Assembly (NCBI RefSeq): GCF_001613345.1
Contig: NZ_BDCE01000052.1
Span: 1 to 64,000 of the forward strand
Direction of reading: 5' to 3'
Source of the DNA: Nocardia uniformis NBRC 13702
GTDB taxonomy: Bacteria; Actinomycetota; Actinomycetes; Mycobacteriales; Mycobacteriaceae
DNA: 64,000 nucleotides
The first letter of the stretch is position 1, and each line of letters starts with the position of its first letter. The translations under genes were made by a program, and so were the position numbers. This document shows, piece by piece, positions 52,001 through 55,631 of this stretch. Below the pieces are notes generated by a model. That model was not told the DNA's origin. It was given only the letters and a program-made list of their open reading frames with translations, and ran no database searches.

Positions 52001-55000
52001 CGCGTACACGATGTGCAGGTCCGTCCCGGTCACATTCGGCGAGATGAGCGAGGCGACCTCGAAGTCCCGCTCGCACAGGAGTTTCTCGATACCGGCGAGC
52101 CGATCCTCGATATCGTGCACCTCGATCACCATGCGATCGATGAGCGGCCAGTGCGCGGTCTCGATACCGCGCAACGCCTCGAGTTCGCTGCCCTCCACAT
52201 CGACCTTGAGCAGGTCGATATGGGTGATGCCGTACTCGTCGATAATGTGCGACAGACTTCGAATGGGTACGTCGACCTGTTCGAACTCCAGCCGGTCGGC
52301 GATCAGCTGATCGACATAGGTGTCCCCCAGATCGCGGCTCTCCGCCTGGAATTCATTGTGCAGGTACGACTCGAGAATATTGCGCTGTACCCGGCTGTCG
52401 GCGCCCCGGCCGGACAGCACCGACATTTCCGGGTAGTAGGTGAAGGTATCGGTCGCCGACTCCGCGCCGATGGCATATGGAATGAGTGTCGCGTTCAGAC
52501 CGTGCAGCGCCGAATTGGCCTCGAACATCCGGCGCAACTCCGGCATCGGCTCGACCGCGTAGATCTCGAGATCGGGCGATTTGCTCTTCGCGTAGAGGGA
52601 GAACATGCCGACGTGTGCGCCGATATCGACCACGCATCCCGTGGTGGGGATGGTCAGACCGCAGGCGCAGTATTCGGCGCGTTCGAAGATCTCCTCGTAG
52701 AGGAACGAGATATTGGACTTATTGCGGCCGACCACCGGCATCCCGTTCGGGAGTTCGTGCAGTTCGTTCGCGGCGATCACACCGTCGCGCTGTAGCTGCA
52801 GACATTTCGCGGCCACTGGCGCGACGCGAGGATCCGGCACCATATAGGCGATGAGCTGTTCCACGGGCGCGGCCTCGGGTGTGCCCCCGGTGGCGGTGCG
52901 AGTGGTTACCACGGCCCGGGCGACCACGTCCTCGGCGGCCAGGACGGCTTCGACCTCACCGAGTTCGATGCGGTATCCGCGAATCTTCACCTGTTCATCG
53001 GCGCGACCGACGTATTCCAGCGCTCCATCCGTTGTCCAGCGCACGACATCACCACTGCGGTACAGCCTTCCGGCACCGGTCGAATCGAACGGGTCGGCAA
53101 TGAATCGCGCGGCCGTCAGTCCCGCGCGGCCGTGGTAGCCCCGCCCGACCTGGCTGCCCGCCACATACATCTCCCCGGCCACGCCCGCGGGTACCGGTCG
53201 AAGCCACGAATCCAGCACGTACACACGCAGATTCGCCAGCGGGACGCCGATCGGACTGGCCCCCGGTTCGCTACGCCAATGCTGTTCGGTGAGAACCTGT
53301 TTCGTCACGTGCACGGTGGTTTCGGTAATGCCGTACATATTCACCAGCACCGGTGTGTTCGGGCCTTCGACGAACGGCCAGCGCCGCAGGCGCGCGGGGT
53401 CGAGGGCTTCGCCGCCGAAGATCACCATCCGCAGGGCGGAGCGGTCTTCCACACGTGCACAGCGTGATTCGATCAGTGCGTAGAACGCCGACGGGGTCTG
53501 ATTGAGAATCGTCACCCGCTGCGCCACGACGAGATCCCACAGTTCCGACGGCGAATACGCCACTTCCCGTGGCACGACCACCACCCGGCCTCCGTGCAGC
53601 AGCGCGCCCCAGATTTCCCAGACCGAGAAATCGAACGCCTGCGAGTGGCACCACGCCCACACATCATCGGAGCCGAAACCGCACCAGGGCTGTGTCCCCA
53701 CGAACAGTGAGACCGCGTTCGCGTGGGTAATGGCGACGCCCTTGGGTTTTCCGGTCGTACCGGAGGTGTAGATGAAGTACGCGGCATTCTCCGGCCGCAG
53801 CCGGGGCGGCGCGACGACGACCGGCTCACTCGAACCCGGATCGTCCATGTGCACACGTGCCACGTCCAGATGCCCGATGAGATCGGCGGTGCTGTCGTCG
53901 ACCAGCACGAGCCGCGGATCGGCGTCGGCCAGAATGTAGGTGAGCCGGTCCGGCGGTGACGCCGGGTCGAGCGGCAAATAGGCGGCACCGGTCTCGAGCA
54001 CGGCGAGCAATGCCGTGATCAGCGCAATGCCACGCGGAAGTGCGACCGCCACAATGGTTTCCGGCCCGGCTCCGCGCGCTGCCAAGACCTGCGCCAGCTG
54101 CCGAGCGCGAGCGCCGAGCTGTTCGTAGGTGAGCTGTTCGGTGCCGGAGACCACGGCGACCGCATCCGGAGTCGTGACCGCCCGCTCATGGAACATATCC
54201 ACGAGCGTGACGGCCGGGTCGACGGGGGCTGCGGTGTCGTTCCACTGCCGCAGCAGTCGATCTCGTTCGCCGGGCTCGAGTACGCCGATATCGCGGACCG
54301 GAGTGGTGGGATCGGTACCGATCGCCTGGAGGAAGTCGTGGAAGAACCCGAGGAATCGGCGATGGTGGCCCGCGAGATCCTCGGGCGTGTACAGGTTGTG
54401 GTTCGCCACGAAGTCCATTCGCGTGGCATCCGCGCCCGCGCCGGAATAGAAGCTCACCGACAGATCCGAGACCAGTCCGGGAGTCAATACCTGTAGCTGT
54501 CCGGCGATCGATCCGAGAACAATTTTCGTATCGAACATCATCAGGTCCACATAGGGACCGAAGACCTGTGACTGCGGTGTCAGCCGATCGGTATCGCGGA
54601 ACATATCCTCCTGCCGGTAGCGCTGGTGGCGGAGCACATCGACCAACTGCTGTTGTGCGGCGCGGATCAGGTCCCCCACCGTGCCGCTCGGACCGCTGGT
54701 CACTCGAAAGGGAACGGTATTCGCCAGCATGCCGCCGGAGCGTCGCGCCGCCGTGGTGACACGTGCCGAGACCGGCAGGCTGAGGACGATATCCGCGCTA
54801 TCGGTCATTCGGCCGAGGAACAATCCGAAGGCCGCCAGAATCAGCGCTGCCTGAGTCGTCGAATTCGCCTTGACCACCGCATCTAGCATCGCGGCCGTTT
54901 CGGTGGAGAGCACGCCGCTCACCGAGATGGGGTGGGCATCGGCTCGACCGCTCTGTCCGGCGAGGCTGACCGGTGCGGGCAGGCCGGTCAACTGCTCTCG

Positions 55001-55594
55001 CCAGAACTGCTGGTCCACCTCGAAACGTTCGGAGGCGCGGTATTTTTCGTCCTCGGCGACGAGTTCGGCCAAACCGCGAATGCGCAATGGCGCGGGTTGC
55101 CTGCCCTCGACCGCGGCGGTGTACACCTCGCCGATCCGGGTCAGCAGGGTCATCGCGGCGACCCCGTCCATCGCGATGTGATGGGCGCGCAGGTACCAGA
55201 ACCAGCGTCGCTCCCCCACTCGCAGAACCGCGGTGGTGATCAGGCGATCCCGGTACAGGTCGACCGGGCGGCTGTACTCCGCACGCATCCATTCGTGGGC
55301 CGCCGCCACCGGATCCGCCGACGAGCGCAGATCCAGGCAGCGGACCGGCTCGTCCAGCGGCCGGTCCACCACCTGCAACGGTGCGCCCGCGGCCTCGATC
55401 AGGCGTAAGCGTCCCGCTTCGAACTCCCCCGCCACCCGCCAGAACGACTCCATCAGCAATCCGGCGTCGAGGTCGCCGTGCAGATCGATGCAGAGGGAGT
55501 TGGTTACCGGGGTCGAGCCAGCCAACTGCTGTGCGTACCAAATTCCCTGCTGTGCGGACGATAACGGAAAAGGAAGTGAAGGCTGGCCCGTCAA
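27071..55594 (-). CDS. Heptamodular non-ribosomal peptide synthetase
   Basis: A single 9,507-residue megasynthetase that should build an acylated heptapeptide. Domain order is C-A(MT)-T, C-A-T-E, C-A-T, C-A-T-E, C-A-T-E, C-A-T, C-A-T-TE. All seven C domains have the HHxxxDG motif, all seven A domains have YTSG(S/T)TG and the catalytic Lys of (S/N)GKVD, all seven T domains have LGG(D/N)S, and the three E domains have HHLVIDG and EGHGRE. The start is TTG 55594, supported by GGGAG 5 nt upstream, and the first residues lead directly into the C domain. It follows the monooxygenase gene by 37 nt and is the third gene of the operon. No MbtH-like gene is present in the window; one elsewhere would probably be needed. 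Module details are given separately. Confidence 0.97.
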   Translation of the reverse strand: MTGQPSLPFPLSSAQQGIWYAQQLAGSTPVTNSLCIDLHGDLDAGLLMESFWRVAGEFEAGRLRLIEAAGAPLQVVDRPLDEPVRCLDLRSSADPVAAAHEWMRAEYSRPVDLYRDRLITTAVLRVGERRWFWYLRAHHIAMDGVAAMTLLTRIGEVYTAAVEGRQPAPLRIRGLAELVAEDEKYRASERFEVDQQFWREQLTGLPAPVSLAGQSGRADAHPISVSGVLSTETAAMLDAVVKANSTTQAALILAAFGLFLGRMTDSADIVLSLPVSARVTTAARRSGGMLANTVPFRVTSGPSGTVGDLIRAAQQQLVDVLRHQRYRQEDMFRDTDRLTPQSQVFGPYVDLMMFDTKIVLGSIAGQLQVLTPGLVSDLSVSFYSGAGADATRMDFVANHNLYTPEDLAGHHRRFLGFFHDFLQAIGTDPTTPVRDIGVLEPGERDRLLRQWNDTAAPVDPAVTLVDMFHERAVTTPDAVAVVSGTEQLTYEQLGARARQLAQVLAARGAGPETIVAVALPRGIALITALLAVLETGAAYLPLDPASPPDRLTYILADADPRLVLVDDSTADLIGHLDVARVHMDDPGSSEPVVVAPPRLRPENAAYFIYTSGTTGKPKGVAITHANAVSLFVGTQPWCGFGSDDVWAWCHSQAFDFSVWEIWGALLHGGRVVVVPREVAYSPSELWDLVVAQRVTILNQTPSAFYALIESRCARVEDRSALRMVIFGGEALDPARLRRWPFVEGPNTPVLVNMYGITETTVHVTKQVLTEQHWRSEPGASPIGVPLANLRVYVLDSWLRPVPAGVAGEMYVAGSQVGRGYHGRAGLTAARFIADPFDSTGAGRLYRSGDVVRWTTDGALEYVGRADEQVKIRGYRIELGEVEAVLAAEDVVARAVVTTRTATGGTPEAAPVEQLIAYMVPDPRVAPVAAKCLQLQRDGVIAANELHELPNGMPVVGRNKSNISFLYEEIFERAEYCACGLTIPTTGCVVDIGAHVGMFSLYAKSKSPDLEIYAVEPMPELRRMFEANSALHGLNATLIPYAIGAESATDTFTYYPEMSVLSGRGADSRVQRNILESYLHNEFQAESRDLGDTYVDQLIADRLEFEQVDVPIRSLSHIIDEYGITHIDLLKVDVEGSELEALRGIETAHWPLIDRMVIEVHDIEDRLAGIEKLLCERDFEVASLISPNVTGTDLHIVYAVRHGLDSSQGCGGEQVNVLEPREKWSAPAPLGALLRRRLGERLPGYMVPDVVMVLDELPLTVNGKVDKAALPDPVLAQVCYRAPATAMEEVVAGIFAEVLEIERVGVDDDFFALGGNSLSATRLSARLADGVGVAVAVRDIFDASVVGELAEVLAERVASPDAVSVDEGPRLGRRPRPERVPLSFAQQRMWFVNRFAPESAAYSIPMLLRLSGEVDVAALSAAVGDVLERHEVLRTRYPDADGIPFQVVVPVEELATVVDMTPCPVAGSALADAVDAVVSVGFDVARQVPMRVRLLSVGPDEFVLIWVMHHISSDGFSMAPLARDLAMAYAARCSGRQPAWAPLPVQYADYALWQRELLGAVDDSESMLSSQLRYWAERLRDLPEVLELPSDRPRPAVASYRGAKHRFVVEPEVVTGLQGLAHSYGVTVFMVFHAALTVVLARLSGSGDIAVGSPVSGRGAAELDDLVGMFVNTLVLRTRVDESVSFAELLAQVRDVDLDAFAHAEVPFEQVVEALDPPRSQAHHPLFQVMLAFHNLDEVHFDFPGLEVTGSGAETGIERFDLTLTMTDAADGTGAMPIDIGYATDLFDATTIAVLAQRLLFVLGAVAQDPTVPVRAIDVLSTTERRVLLDGWGRNTQVVDPVVLPELLAAAAVRNPAGGAIVDGERRITYRELDERSNRLAHYLIDHGVGPESVVAIGVPRSPEWVLSVWAIAKTGAAFLSLDPGHPTGRNQFICTDSAVLLGVTVDRYTAALPREGMSWLVVDDPTVATRIRQCPATPISDADRCAPVRPSNTAYVVYTSGSTGLPKGVEVTHAGLAALTVDHLLRAEVETDSRVLGVAARTFDAAILELLLAVSGGAVLVLAPEDVYGGQPLWELLYGERISHAFLTPAVALSMDADGLDDLRVVMTGGDRCGPQLVSRWSGTDLAARRRVHNLYGPAEATIWVTGAELAPERPVGIGGPIAGISAVVLDSWLRPVPTGAVGELYVSGPGVARGYRGRPGLTASRFVADPNGLPGARRYRTGDLVRWLPCDESDSGAAVLVYVGRSDFQVKVRGQRLELGEIEAALTDVDGVDQAVAIVHSPDGGAATRLAAYVVAGPGCVLDPAIVRESVTRHLPGYMVPDAVMVLAALPLTTSGKVDRRALPEPVVTEQTFRAPVTAVEEIVADVFAEVLGIDRVGAEDDFFVLGGDSIVSIQVVAKARARGVVFGPKDIFERRTAARLALIARTPEAETAGATAESAGAGVGELPLLPVARWMVEWGSEFSRFDQHVVLRLPTGLDETALLDAIGAVLDRHDMLRSALRRKESGEWSLAVPPPGTIDPIALLRRRTLDTVDSATGRDAIADIAATELESALDQLDPAAGAMVRFVWFDAADAGVPGWLLVVAHHLVIDGVSWRIVVPDLLSAFEQLRAGDTPTLAPVGTSMRSWAHGLAAAATHPERVRELALWQEMLAGPDPVWGGRELDPDLDTAAVVEQVRLELPEQVTRALLARVPAVFHGGVDDALLAGLAVAVRIWRGRRGIDEPSVLVRLEGHGREEQVVGGADLSRTVGWFTSMFPVRFDLTGIDLEGVLAAGTEVGAVVRSVKERLRSIPDRGIGYGLLRYLNDETAALLPDRMPGRIGFNYLGRVTGTGVDGIDGGLGELNSTPDPDMPVTTAVDVTAIVIDDRLRASFRFPSTLSSRADIEELSALWSQVLTAIAEHAQTLGAGGHSPSDFELVGSTQSDITALELAYPSLSDVWPLTPLQAGLLFHADLSATATGVDLYTAQMVLRLTGSLNVDRLHAAAVALVDRHQILRTAYTTTGSGVSVAVVSTDVELPWRVVDLTVSSDSDADERLAELAVAEKAERFDPAVAPLLRFVVAELETDQWALVLTNHHVILDGWSWPLLLSELFTRYADADPVGDDPAGSYRDFLAWLATRDRDAALTVWSEALDGAEPTLVGGTAAAESGAVAERSIALDDGENQALLTAAAAAGVTVNTVLQSAWALMMAQLSGRDDVVFGATVSGRPGELPGAESTIGLFINTIPTRVRLRPTETVTQLWARIHNEQAVLLDHHHLGLTDIHELAGTGSLFDTVMVFESYPIDERTIRRITARGDMQISGVTATDATHYPLTCSFTLQDVLRIRLQYRPEVFGEYAITDFSQRLHQVLRSITHDPTAPVRDIDVLSASDREQLGRWGHGGNPGRAARYAMLPELLAAAVANNPDGPAVVYEGQQLTYRQLDERSNRLARYLIGLGIGPETVVAIGVPRSLEWVLSVWAIAKTGAGFLSLDPGHPLDRNQFMCADSGAPVGITVARHSAALPCTDISWLVVDDPAVVSQIQRCAHIPVDDADRGAPLHAHCTAYVVYTSGSTGRPKGVEVTHAGLAGVCGEQRQRYAVRATSRVLSVSARTFDAAIFELLLAVSGSAALVVTPSDVYGGQPLTELMRAERITHAVLTPTVAATMDPGGLNDLEVFTAAGEACPPALVARWSRTDATGRRRVHNLYGPAEATIWVTGSAELLVDQPITMGSVVADLSVRVLDSWLCPVPAGVVGELYVSGPGVARGYRGRAGLTASRFVADPFGAPGERLYRTGDLVRWVSAAESDSDAGTLVYVGRADFQVKVRGQRLEPGEVEAALTDVPGIEQAVVIVHAPDSGARLVAYVVAGPGAVPDPAAVRAAVRHRLPGFMVPDVVMVLDELPVTINGKVDKVALPDPATARASYRAPATETEQLVAGVYAEVLGLDRVGLDDDFFALGGNSLSATRLSTRLTDGLGVTVGVRDVFATAAVEAMAALLTARSTDSPVVDTGARLVARTRPKRVPLSFAQQRMWFVNRFAAESAAYSIPMVLRLSGRLNVAALSDAVRDVLKRHEVLRTRYPDEGGVPCQIAVPIEELATAVDVEMTGSPVAEDELVTAIAAVVSTGFDLAQQIPMRVRLLTIAPDEFVLVWVVHHISADGFSMAPLARDLAAAYAARSAGREPDWVPLPVQYADYALWQRESLGSTSDPESLLSRQLEYWAGQLRDLPEVLELPTDRPRPPVASHRGSTHGFVLEPSVVSGLHGLAQAHGVTVFMVFHAALAVLLSRLSGRGDIAVGTPVSGRGAAELDDLIGMFVNTVVLRTRIDEAVSVADLLAEIRGTDLDAFAHAEIPFDQIVEALDPPRTQAHNPLFQVMLAFHNLDDADIALPGIAVTASGADTGIERFDLTLALTDTPDDTGSIPVDIGYATDLFDPATIADFASRLYRVLETMIADPALPVRAIDVLSPPERHRLLREWGRNGTPELDTLAGADDVTLPVLLAAAVAANPSGDAVVDGDRRLTYRELDEASNRLARHLIGCGAGPESVVAIGVPRSLEWVLSVWAIAKTGAGFLSLDPGHPLGRNQFMCTDSGVPVGITTGQHVASLPQDGISWLVVDDPAVTAQIRLCPRTPLTNADRRGSLRPANTAYAVYTSGSTGRPKGVEITHAGLAAVAAAQFHRYAVDTGSRVLGLAARTFDAAMLEILLAVPAGAALVLAPDDVYGGEPLAEFLRAQRVSHLFWTPSVALSVAPEGLDELRVVSAGGEHFSPHLVARWSRTDIAGARRFFNAYGPTETTIIAAISPELRAGDQITLGSGIAGVDAVVLDSWLRPVPAGVAGELYLSGPGVARGYRGRSALTASTFVADPYGLPGDRLYRTGDLVRWAADESDIGAGSLAYVGRSDFQVKVRGQRLELGEVETALTDVAGVEQAVVTVHSPEAGDAAAVRLVAYVVAAAGGVLDPIAVRESVGRQLPSYMVPDVVMVLADLPLTTSGKVDRRALPEPVFTPRVFRAPATPTEQIVAEVFAEVLGIDRVGAEDDFFVLGGDSIVSIQVVAKARARGVVFGPKDVFEQRTAARLALIAEDAAETTGGLAELPGGGVGELPLLPVAQWMTEWGRGFDRFDQHVVLRLPAGLDEAGLTTSVRALLHRHDMLRSRLRRNAVGQWSLLVAPTDEVDTASVLHRCVLDPSADLDSESGRRSISEIAAVELESALDRLNPAQGSMVRFVWLDPADSAESSSPGWLLVVAHHLVIDGVSWRVVVPDLLSAFEQVRAGDEPVLAPVGTSMRRWAHGLVTAATGPARVAELGLWQSVLAGPDPLWGGRELDPTVDTAATLDQVRVELPESVTRALLGTIPVAFHGSVNDGLLAGLAVAVRMWQSRRGLDESSVLVRLEGHGREEAVVGGADLSRTVGWFTSMFPVRFDLTGIAPDDAAAAVRQVKETLRSIPDKGIGYGLLRYLNDDTAAHLPDRMPGRIGFNYLGRISGADIGDGGVHGGLGEIDAAPDPDMPVTVAVDVNAIAIEDRLRTSFRFPRTLLDRAEVEELAALWSQALTAIAECAETPGAGGHSPSDFGLVDLTQSDVTALELAYPSLSDVWPVTPLQAGLLFHAHLADAHADVDAYVAQLVLHMTGELDLSRLRTAAATLLERHQGLRTAFTTSGAGVSVAVLCDRVELPWRVVDLTGSPDSEAELLALAAREKAKPFDLAAAPLIRFTVARLDTGRWALILTNHHVILDGWSWPLLLTDWFTLYAGEQQTGAAGSYRDFLAWLTTRDRDAAQAAWAAALDAAEPTLLAGRSGSAAGPVSVADRTIILESADARELVAAAAAAGVTVNTVLQSAWAIMAAHATGRTDVMFGATVSGRPGELPTAERTIGLFINTIPTRVRLDPTETVAQLWTRIHREQTALLDHHHVGLREIHTLTGYESLFDTLMVLESYPVDFHNIEHAVGGGELAIDHVTAADSTHYPLSCTATLQDTLRIRLQYHTEVFDPAVIETFAHRLRQVLRTLTTDPTATVREIDVLSTSERQLLLHDWRGGNEIERAAALPELLAAAVAGNPDGNAVVDGDRQLSYRELDEDSNRLARLLIGYGVGPESVVAIGVPRSLEWVLSVWAIAKTGAAFLSVDPAHPADRNHFVCTDSAVRVGITTTRQVHSLPGDEVSWLIVDEPDTAARLRQCSPSPVSDGDRCGASRPSNTAYVVYTSGSTGRPKGVEVTHTGLTAVLSDHVRRCAVDAGSRVLAVAARTFDAAILEFLLSVSGGSALIIAPEDVYGGPPLAEFLRGHHISHAFLTPSVALSVDTDGLDELRVVMTGGDRSGPQLVSRWSRTDTAGRRRVHNLYGPAEATIWVTGSAELLVGEPITLGSVIAGMSVRVLDSWLRPVPADVVGELYVSGPGVARGYRGRTGLTASRFVADPYGLPGDRLYRTGDLVRWTTDAGSASGTGVLEFIGRSDFQVKVRGQRLEPGEVEAALTASAGIEQAVVVVHSADAGSGARLVAYVVAASGYVPDPAAVRESVGQRLPGYMVPDVVMVLDELPLTSSGKVDRRALPEPVFAPAVFRAPATATERIVAEIFAEVLGVYRVGAEDDFFVLGGDSIVSIQVVAKARARGVVFGPRDVFEQRTAARLAMVARTAEDDAVALVELPGGGVGDMPLLPVAQWLVEWDKGFQRFDQHIALRLPAGLDEAALSAAVCAVLDRHDMLRSRLRRDDSGQWSMVVVPANEVDASSLLHRRALDQAMDVDSEAGLAAVAEIATLELNSALDRLDPSAGSMVRFVWLDPGTAAPGWLLVVAHHLVIDGVSWRVVVPDLLSAFEQLRAGGVPVLAPVGTSMRRWAHGLAAAATSDVRAGELALWQSMVSGPDPVWGGRDLDPAIDTAAVLEQVAVELPEPTTRALLSTVPAVFHGGVNDGLLAGLAVAVRMWRQRRGIAEPSVMVRLEGHGREEQVLPGADLSRTVGWFTSMFPVRFDLAGIEPDNVIAGGAGVGAAVRSVKETLRSIPDKGIGYGLLRYLNDDTAARLPDRMPGRIGFNYLGRISGTGESGIQGGLADVNPTPDPDMPITMAMDVSAIAIDDRLRANFRFPRTLLDRAEVEELAALWSQALTAIAEHAESPGAGGHSPSDFGLVELTQSDITALERAYPSLSDVWPLSPLQAGLLFHAQLTDHAGDVDVYASQVVLHLTGELDPDRLRQAATTVVQRHQGLRTAFTTVSGGSSVAVVNEQFELPWQVVDFTASMNPEAELVELAAQEKARRFDLAAAPLIRFTVARLDTDRWALILTNHHVILDGWSCPLVITELFTEYLGEGTTPTTAGSYRDFLAWLATRDRAAALTAWTEALDGAEPTLIAAAGTGTGAVAEQWITIDDAAAREVVAVAAAAGVTVNTVMQSVWALMVANLSGRGDVVFGATVSGRPAELPGADRTIGLFINTIVTRVRLDPTESVTRLWTRIHNEQAALLEHHHLGLTDIHAVTGSDMLFDTAMVVESYPVDVNGIRRLTGDGEVAVTAVTAADATHYPLTCSVILQDGLRIRLQYRRDVFDTAAIAAFSECLQQVLRTVTHDPTIMVRDIDPLSAAERHRLVREWGHHGTLDSATADAAATLPQLLAAAVASNPDGDAVVDGDRRLTYRELDERSNRLAHLLIGSGVGPESVVVVGARRSLEWVLSVWAIAKTGAAFLSIDPAHPLDRNRFVCADAAVRVGITTDRYTSALPRDGMTWLILDEPALAARIAECPPAPVTDADRCRALRPENTAYVVYTSGSTGRPKGVEVTHTGLATRVASQIRDLELTSDARVSTVAARTFDAAIFEFLLAVSSGAVLVIVPDDIYGGQPLRELLRAQRITHAFLTPAVALSMDADGLDDVRIVMTGGDRCAPQLVSRWSGTDSAHRRAVHNLYGPAEATIWVTGARLLPDRPVVIGGPILGTAVVVLDAWLRPVPLGAVGELYVSGPAVARGYRGRPASTASCFVADPFGGPGRRLYRTGDLVRWVIDESDSDRGVLVFVGRCDFQVKVRGQRLELGEVEAALTEVEGVEQAVAVVHVPPAAAAAPYEAAARLVAYIVADPGSLPDPAAVRQSVGQSLPGYMVPDVVMVLDELPLTVNGKVDKAGLPEPLLAQASYRAPVTAVEEVVAQVFTEVTGIDRVGLDDGFFALGGNSLSATRLSARLADRLGVTVGVRDVFERPVVRDLAESLATRICGPGGEVSGPRLVPWARPERVPLSFAQQRMWFVNRFAPDSVAYSIPLVLRLSGGLDVAALSGAVWDVLGRHEVLRTRYPDENGLPFQLVVPIEELGTAVDVNLDPLPVDEAESAAAVAGIVASGFDVALRVPLRVRLLTLGPDEFVLVWVVHHISADGFSMAPLARDLAIAYAARCAGGQPNWSPLPVQYADYALWQRESLGSAHDPDSALSRQLGYWTGQLRDLPEVLELPTDRPRPAIASHRGATHSFVVDADVVTGLWALAQARGVTVFMIFHAALAVVLSRLSGSGDIAVGTPVAGRGAAELDDLVGMFVNTLVLRTRVDESVPFTELLSDIRGVDLDAFAHAEIPFEQIVEALDPPRRQAHNPLFQVMLAFHNLERTGLELPGVVVTPSGTDTGIERFDLTLTLTDTPDEHGAIPVNLSYATDLFDEPTAATFARRLDRVLRAIATNPTVPVRDIDILSIPERYRLLDECGRGDALDAAASKSAATLPELLAAAVAANRNRDAVVEGERRITYRELDEYSNRLARYLIARGVGPESVVAIGVPRSWDWVLAVWAITKTGAAFLSIDPAHPADRNRFVCTDSGARCVLTWGEPGFEVSGVDVVRLDELDLSKLAGTPVRDTDRCRSLRPTNPAYVVYTSGSTGRPKGVEVTHTGLAALLAADTREYAVDRKSRVLGVAARTFDAAILELLLAVSGGAVLVLAPDDVYGGEPLAHLLRTEHITHAFLTPAVAMSMDTEGLDELRVVLTGGDRCGPQLVSRWSRSDRTRRRRVHNLYGPAEATIWVTASPELRAGAPVTLGSVIAGTSVLVLDAWLRPVPAGVVGELYVSGPGVARGYRGRPELTASRFVADPYGLPGDRLYRTGDLVRWMTAESDSAAGVLAFVGRSDFQVKVRGQRLELGEVEAALTEVEGIDQAVVIVASEGAAARLIAYVTARPGRTVDPVRARRSVGGHLPGYMVPDAVMVLADLPMTTSGKVDRRALPEPIVPPRLFREPATATEQAVAEVFAEVLAVDRVGADDDFFALGGNSLSAVRVVSLLRARTGKQLRYSQLFSDATPISVAQALDSEHGGMDISLGVLTPLRSSGDRSPLFCVHPGGGLAWVYGALAGHLDADRPVHGLQDPYIVADEPRMESVGAYADRYVRELVERFPDTTYNLLGWSLGGQIAHAMAVRLQAMGHAVGLLALVDAGITTGAREAAEPEPREVAEAVGRILGGWREALGLDEIPEIDEIDEFYALVSDRISRAGILTPQQVERVLESFSQPIPYAPGSFDGDAVLFTSAREPGRDELAHTWREYITGRIERIPVDAWHTGMLNADRTAELGPILEARLRTAEDGH
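31061..34300 (-). other. NRPS module 6: C-A-T
   Basis: Residues about 7099-8178. DCL-type C (HHVILDG), consistent with the module 5 epimerase. The adenylation pocket reads DAFFMGLIWK, one residue away from modules 2 and 5. T domain LGGNSLSATRL; no epimerase. Confidence 0.78.
34301..38950 (-). other. NRPS module 5: C-A-T-E, D-residue
   Basis: Residues about 5549-7098. DCL-type C (HHVILDG). The adenylation pocket reads DALFMGLIWK, identical to module 2, so positions 2 and 5 should take the same amino acid. LGGDSI-type T and full E domain. Predicts D at position 5. Confidence 0.78.
38951..43604 (-). other. NRPS module 4: C-A-T-E, D-residue
   Basis: Residues about 3997-5548. LCL-type C (VHHISADG). 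The adenylation pocket reads DALFSGAIIK and the A5 motif is YGPTETT, which sets it apart from the YGPAEAT of the other late modules; substrate unassigned. LGGDSI-type T domain and full E domain (HHLVIDG, EGHGRE). Predicts D at position 4. Confidence 0.78.
43605..46859 (-). other. NRPS module 3: C-A-T
   Basis: Residues about 2912-3996. DCL-type C domain (YPSLSDVWPLTPLQAGLLFH, HHVILDG), as expected after an E domain. The adenylation pocket reads DAFVTALIWK, unassigned, and it is the only one with Ala at the 301-equivalent. T domain LGGNSLSATRL; no epimerase, so L at position 3. Confidence 0.78.
46860..51460 (-). other. NRPS module 2: C-A-T-E, D-residue
   Basis: Residues about 1379-2911. LCL-type C (MHHISSDG). 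The adenylation pocket reads DALFMGLIWK, which I cannot assign; it is hydrophobic with a bulky Trp. The T domain is of the LGGDSI type that precedes epimerases (Ser near residue 2389). The E domain has HHLVIDG near residue 2585. Predicts D configuration at position 2. Confidence 0.8.
51461..55594 (-). other. NRPS module 1: C-A(MT)-T, predicted Thr
   Basis: Residues about 1-1378. The first C domain has HHIAMDG at residues 138-144 and differs from the other C domains, as expected for a starter C that accepts an acyl chain. The adenylation pocket reads DFWNIGMVHK, the textbook code for threonine. The A domain is interrupted by a methyltransferase. The T-domain Ser is near residue 1314 in LGGNSLSATRL. 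Confidence 0.85.
52010..52807 (-). other. FkbM-type methyltransferase domain inside module 1 A domain
   Basis: Residues about 930-1195, inserted between motif A8 (VKIRGYRIELGEVEAV) and A9 (LPGYMVPDVV). Visible FkbM features are VVDIGAHVGMFSLYAK (SAM motif I, near residue 988), EIYAVEPMPE and IDLLKVDVEGSELEALRGI (near residue 1122). Canonical NRPS N-methyltransferases sit at the same place but have a different core. FkbM relatives are mostly O-methyltransferases, so the product is O- or N-methyl-threonine. Confidence 0.8.
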
Positions 55595-55631
55595 TTGTGC
55601 TCCCGTATCTGTATTGTTCGGCGACGATCTG

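Noticed and set aside
27071..55594. Repeated sequence in the NRPS considered as a CRISPR array or mobile repeat
   Set aside because: The repeats are conserved C, A, T and E domain motifs spaced by kilobases, not short regularly spaced units.
55544..55631. Possible MbtH-like gene near the NRPS start
   Set aside because: The gap is 37 nt and no 60-80-residue frame with the conserved Trp pattern is seen here or elsewhere in the window.
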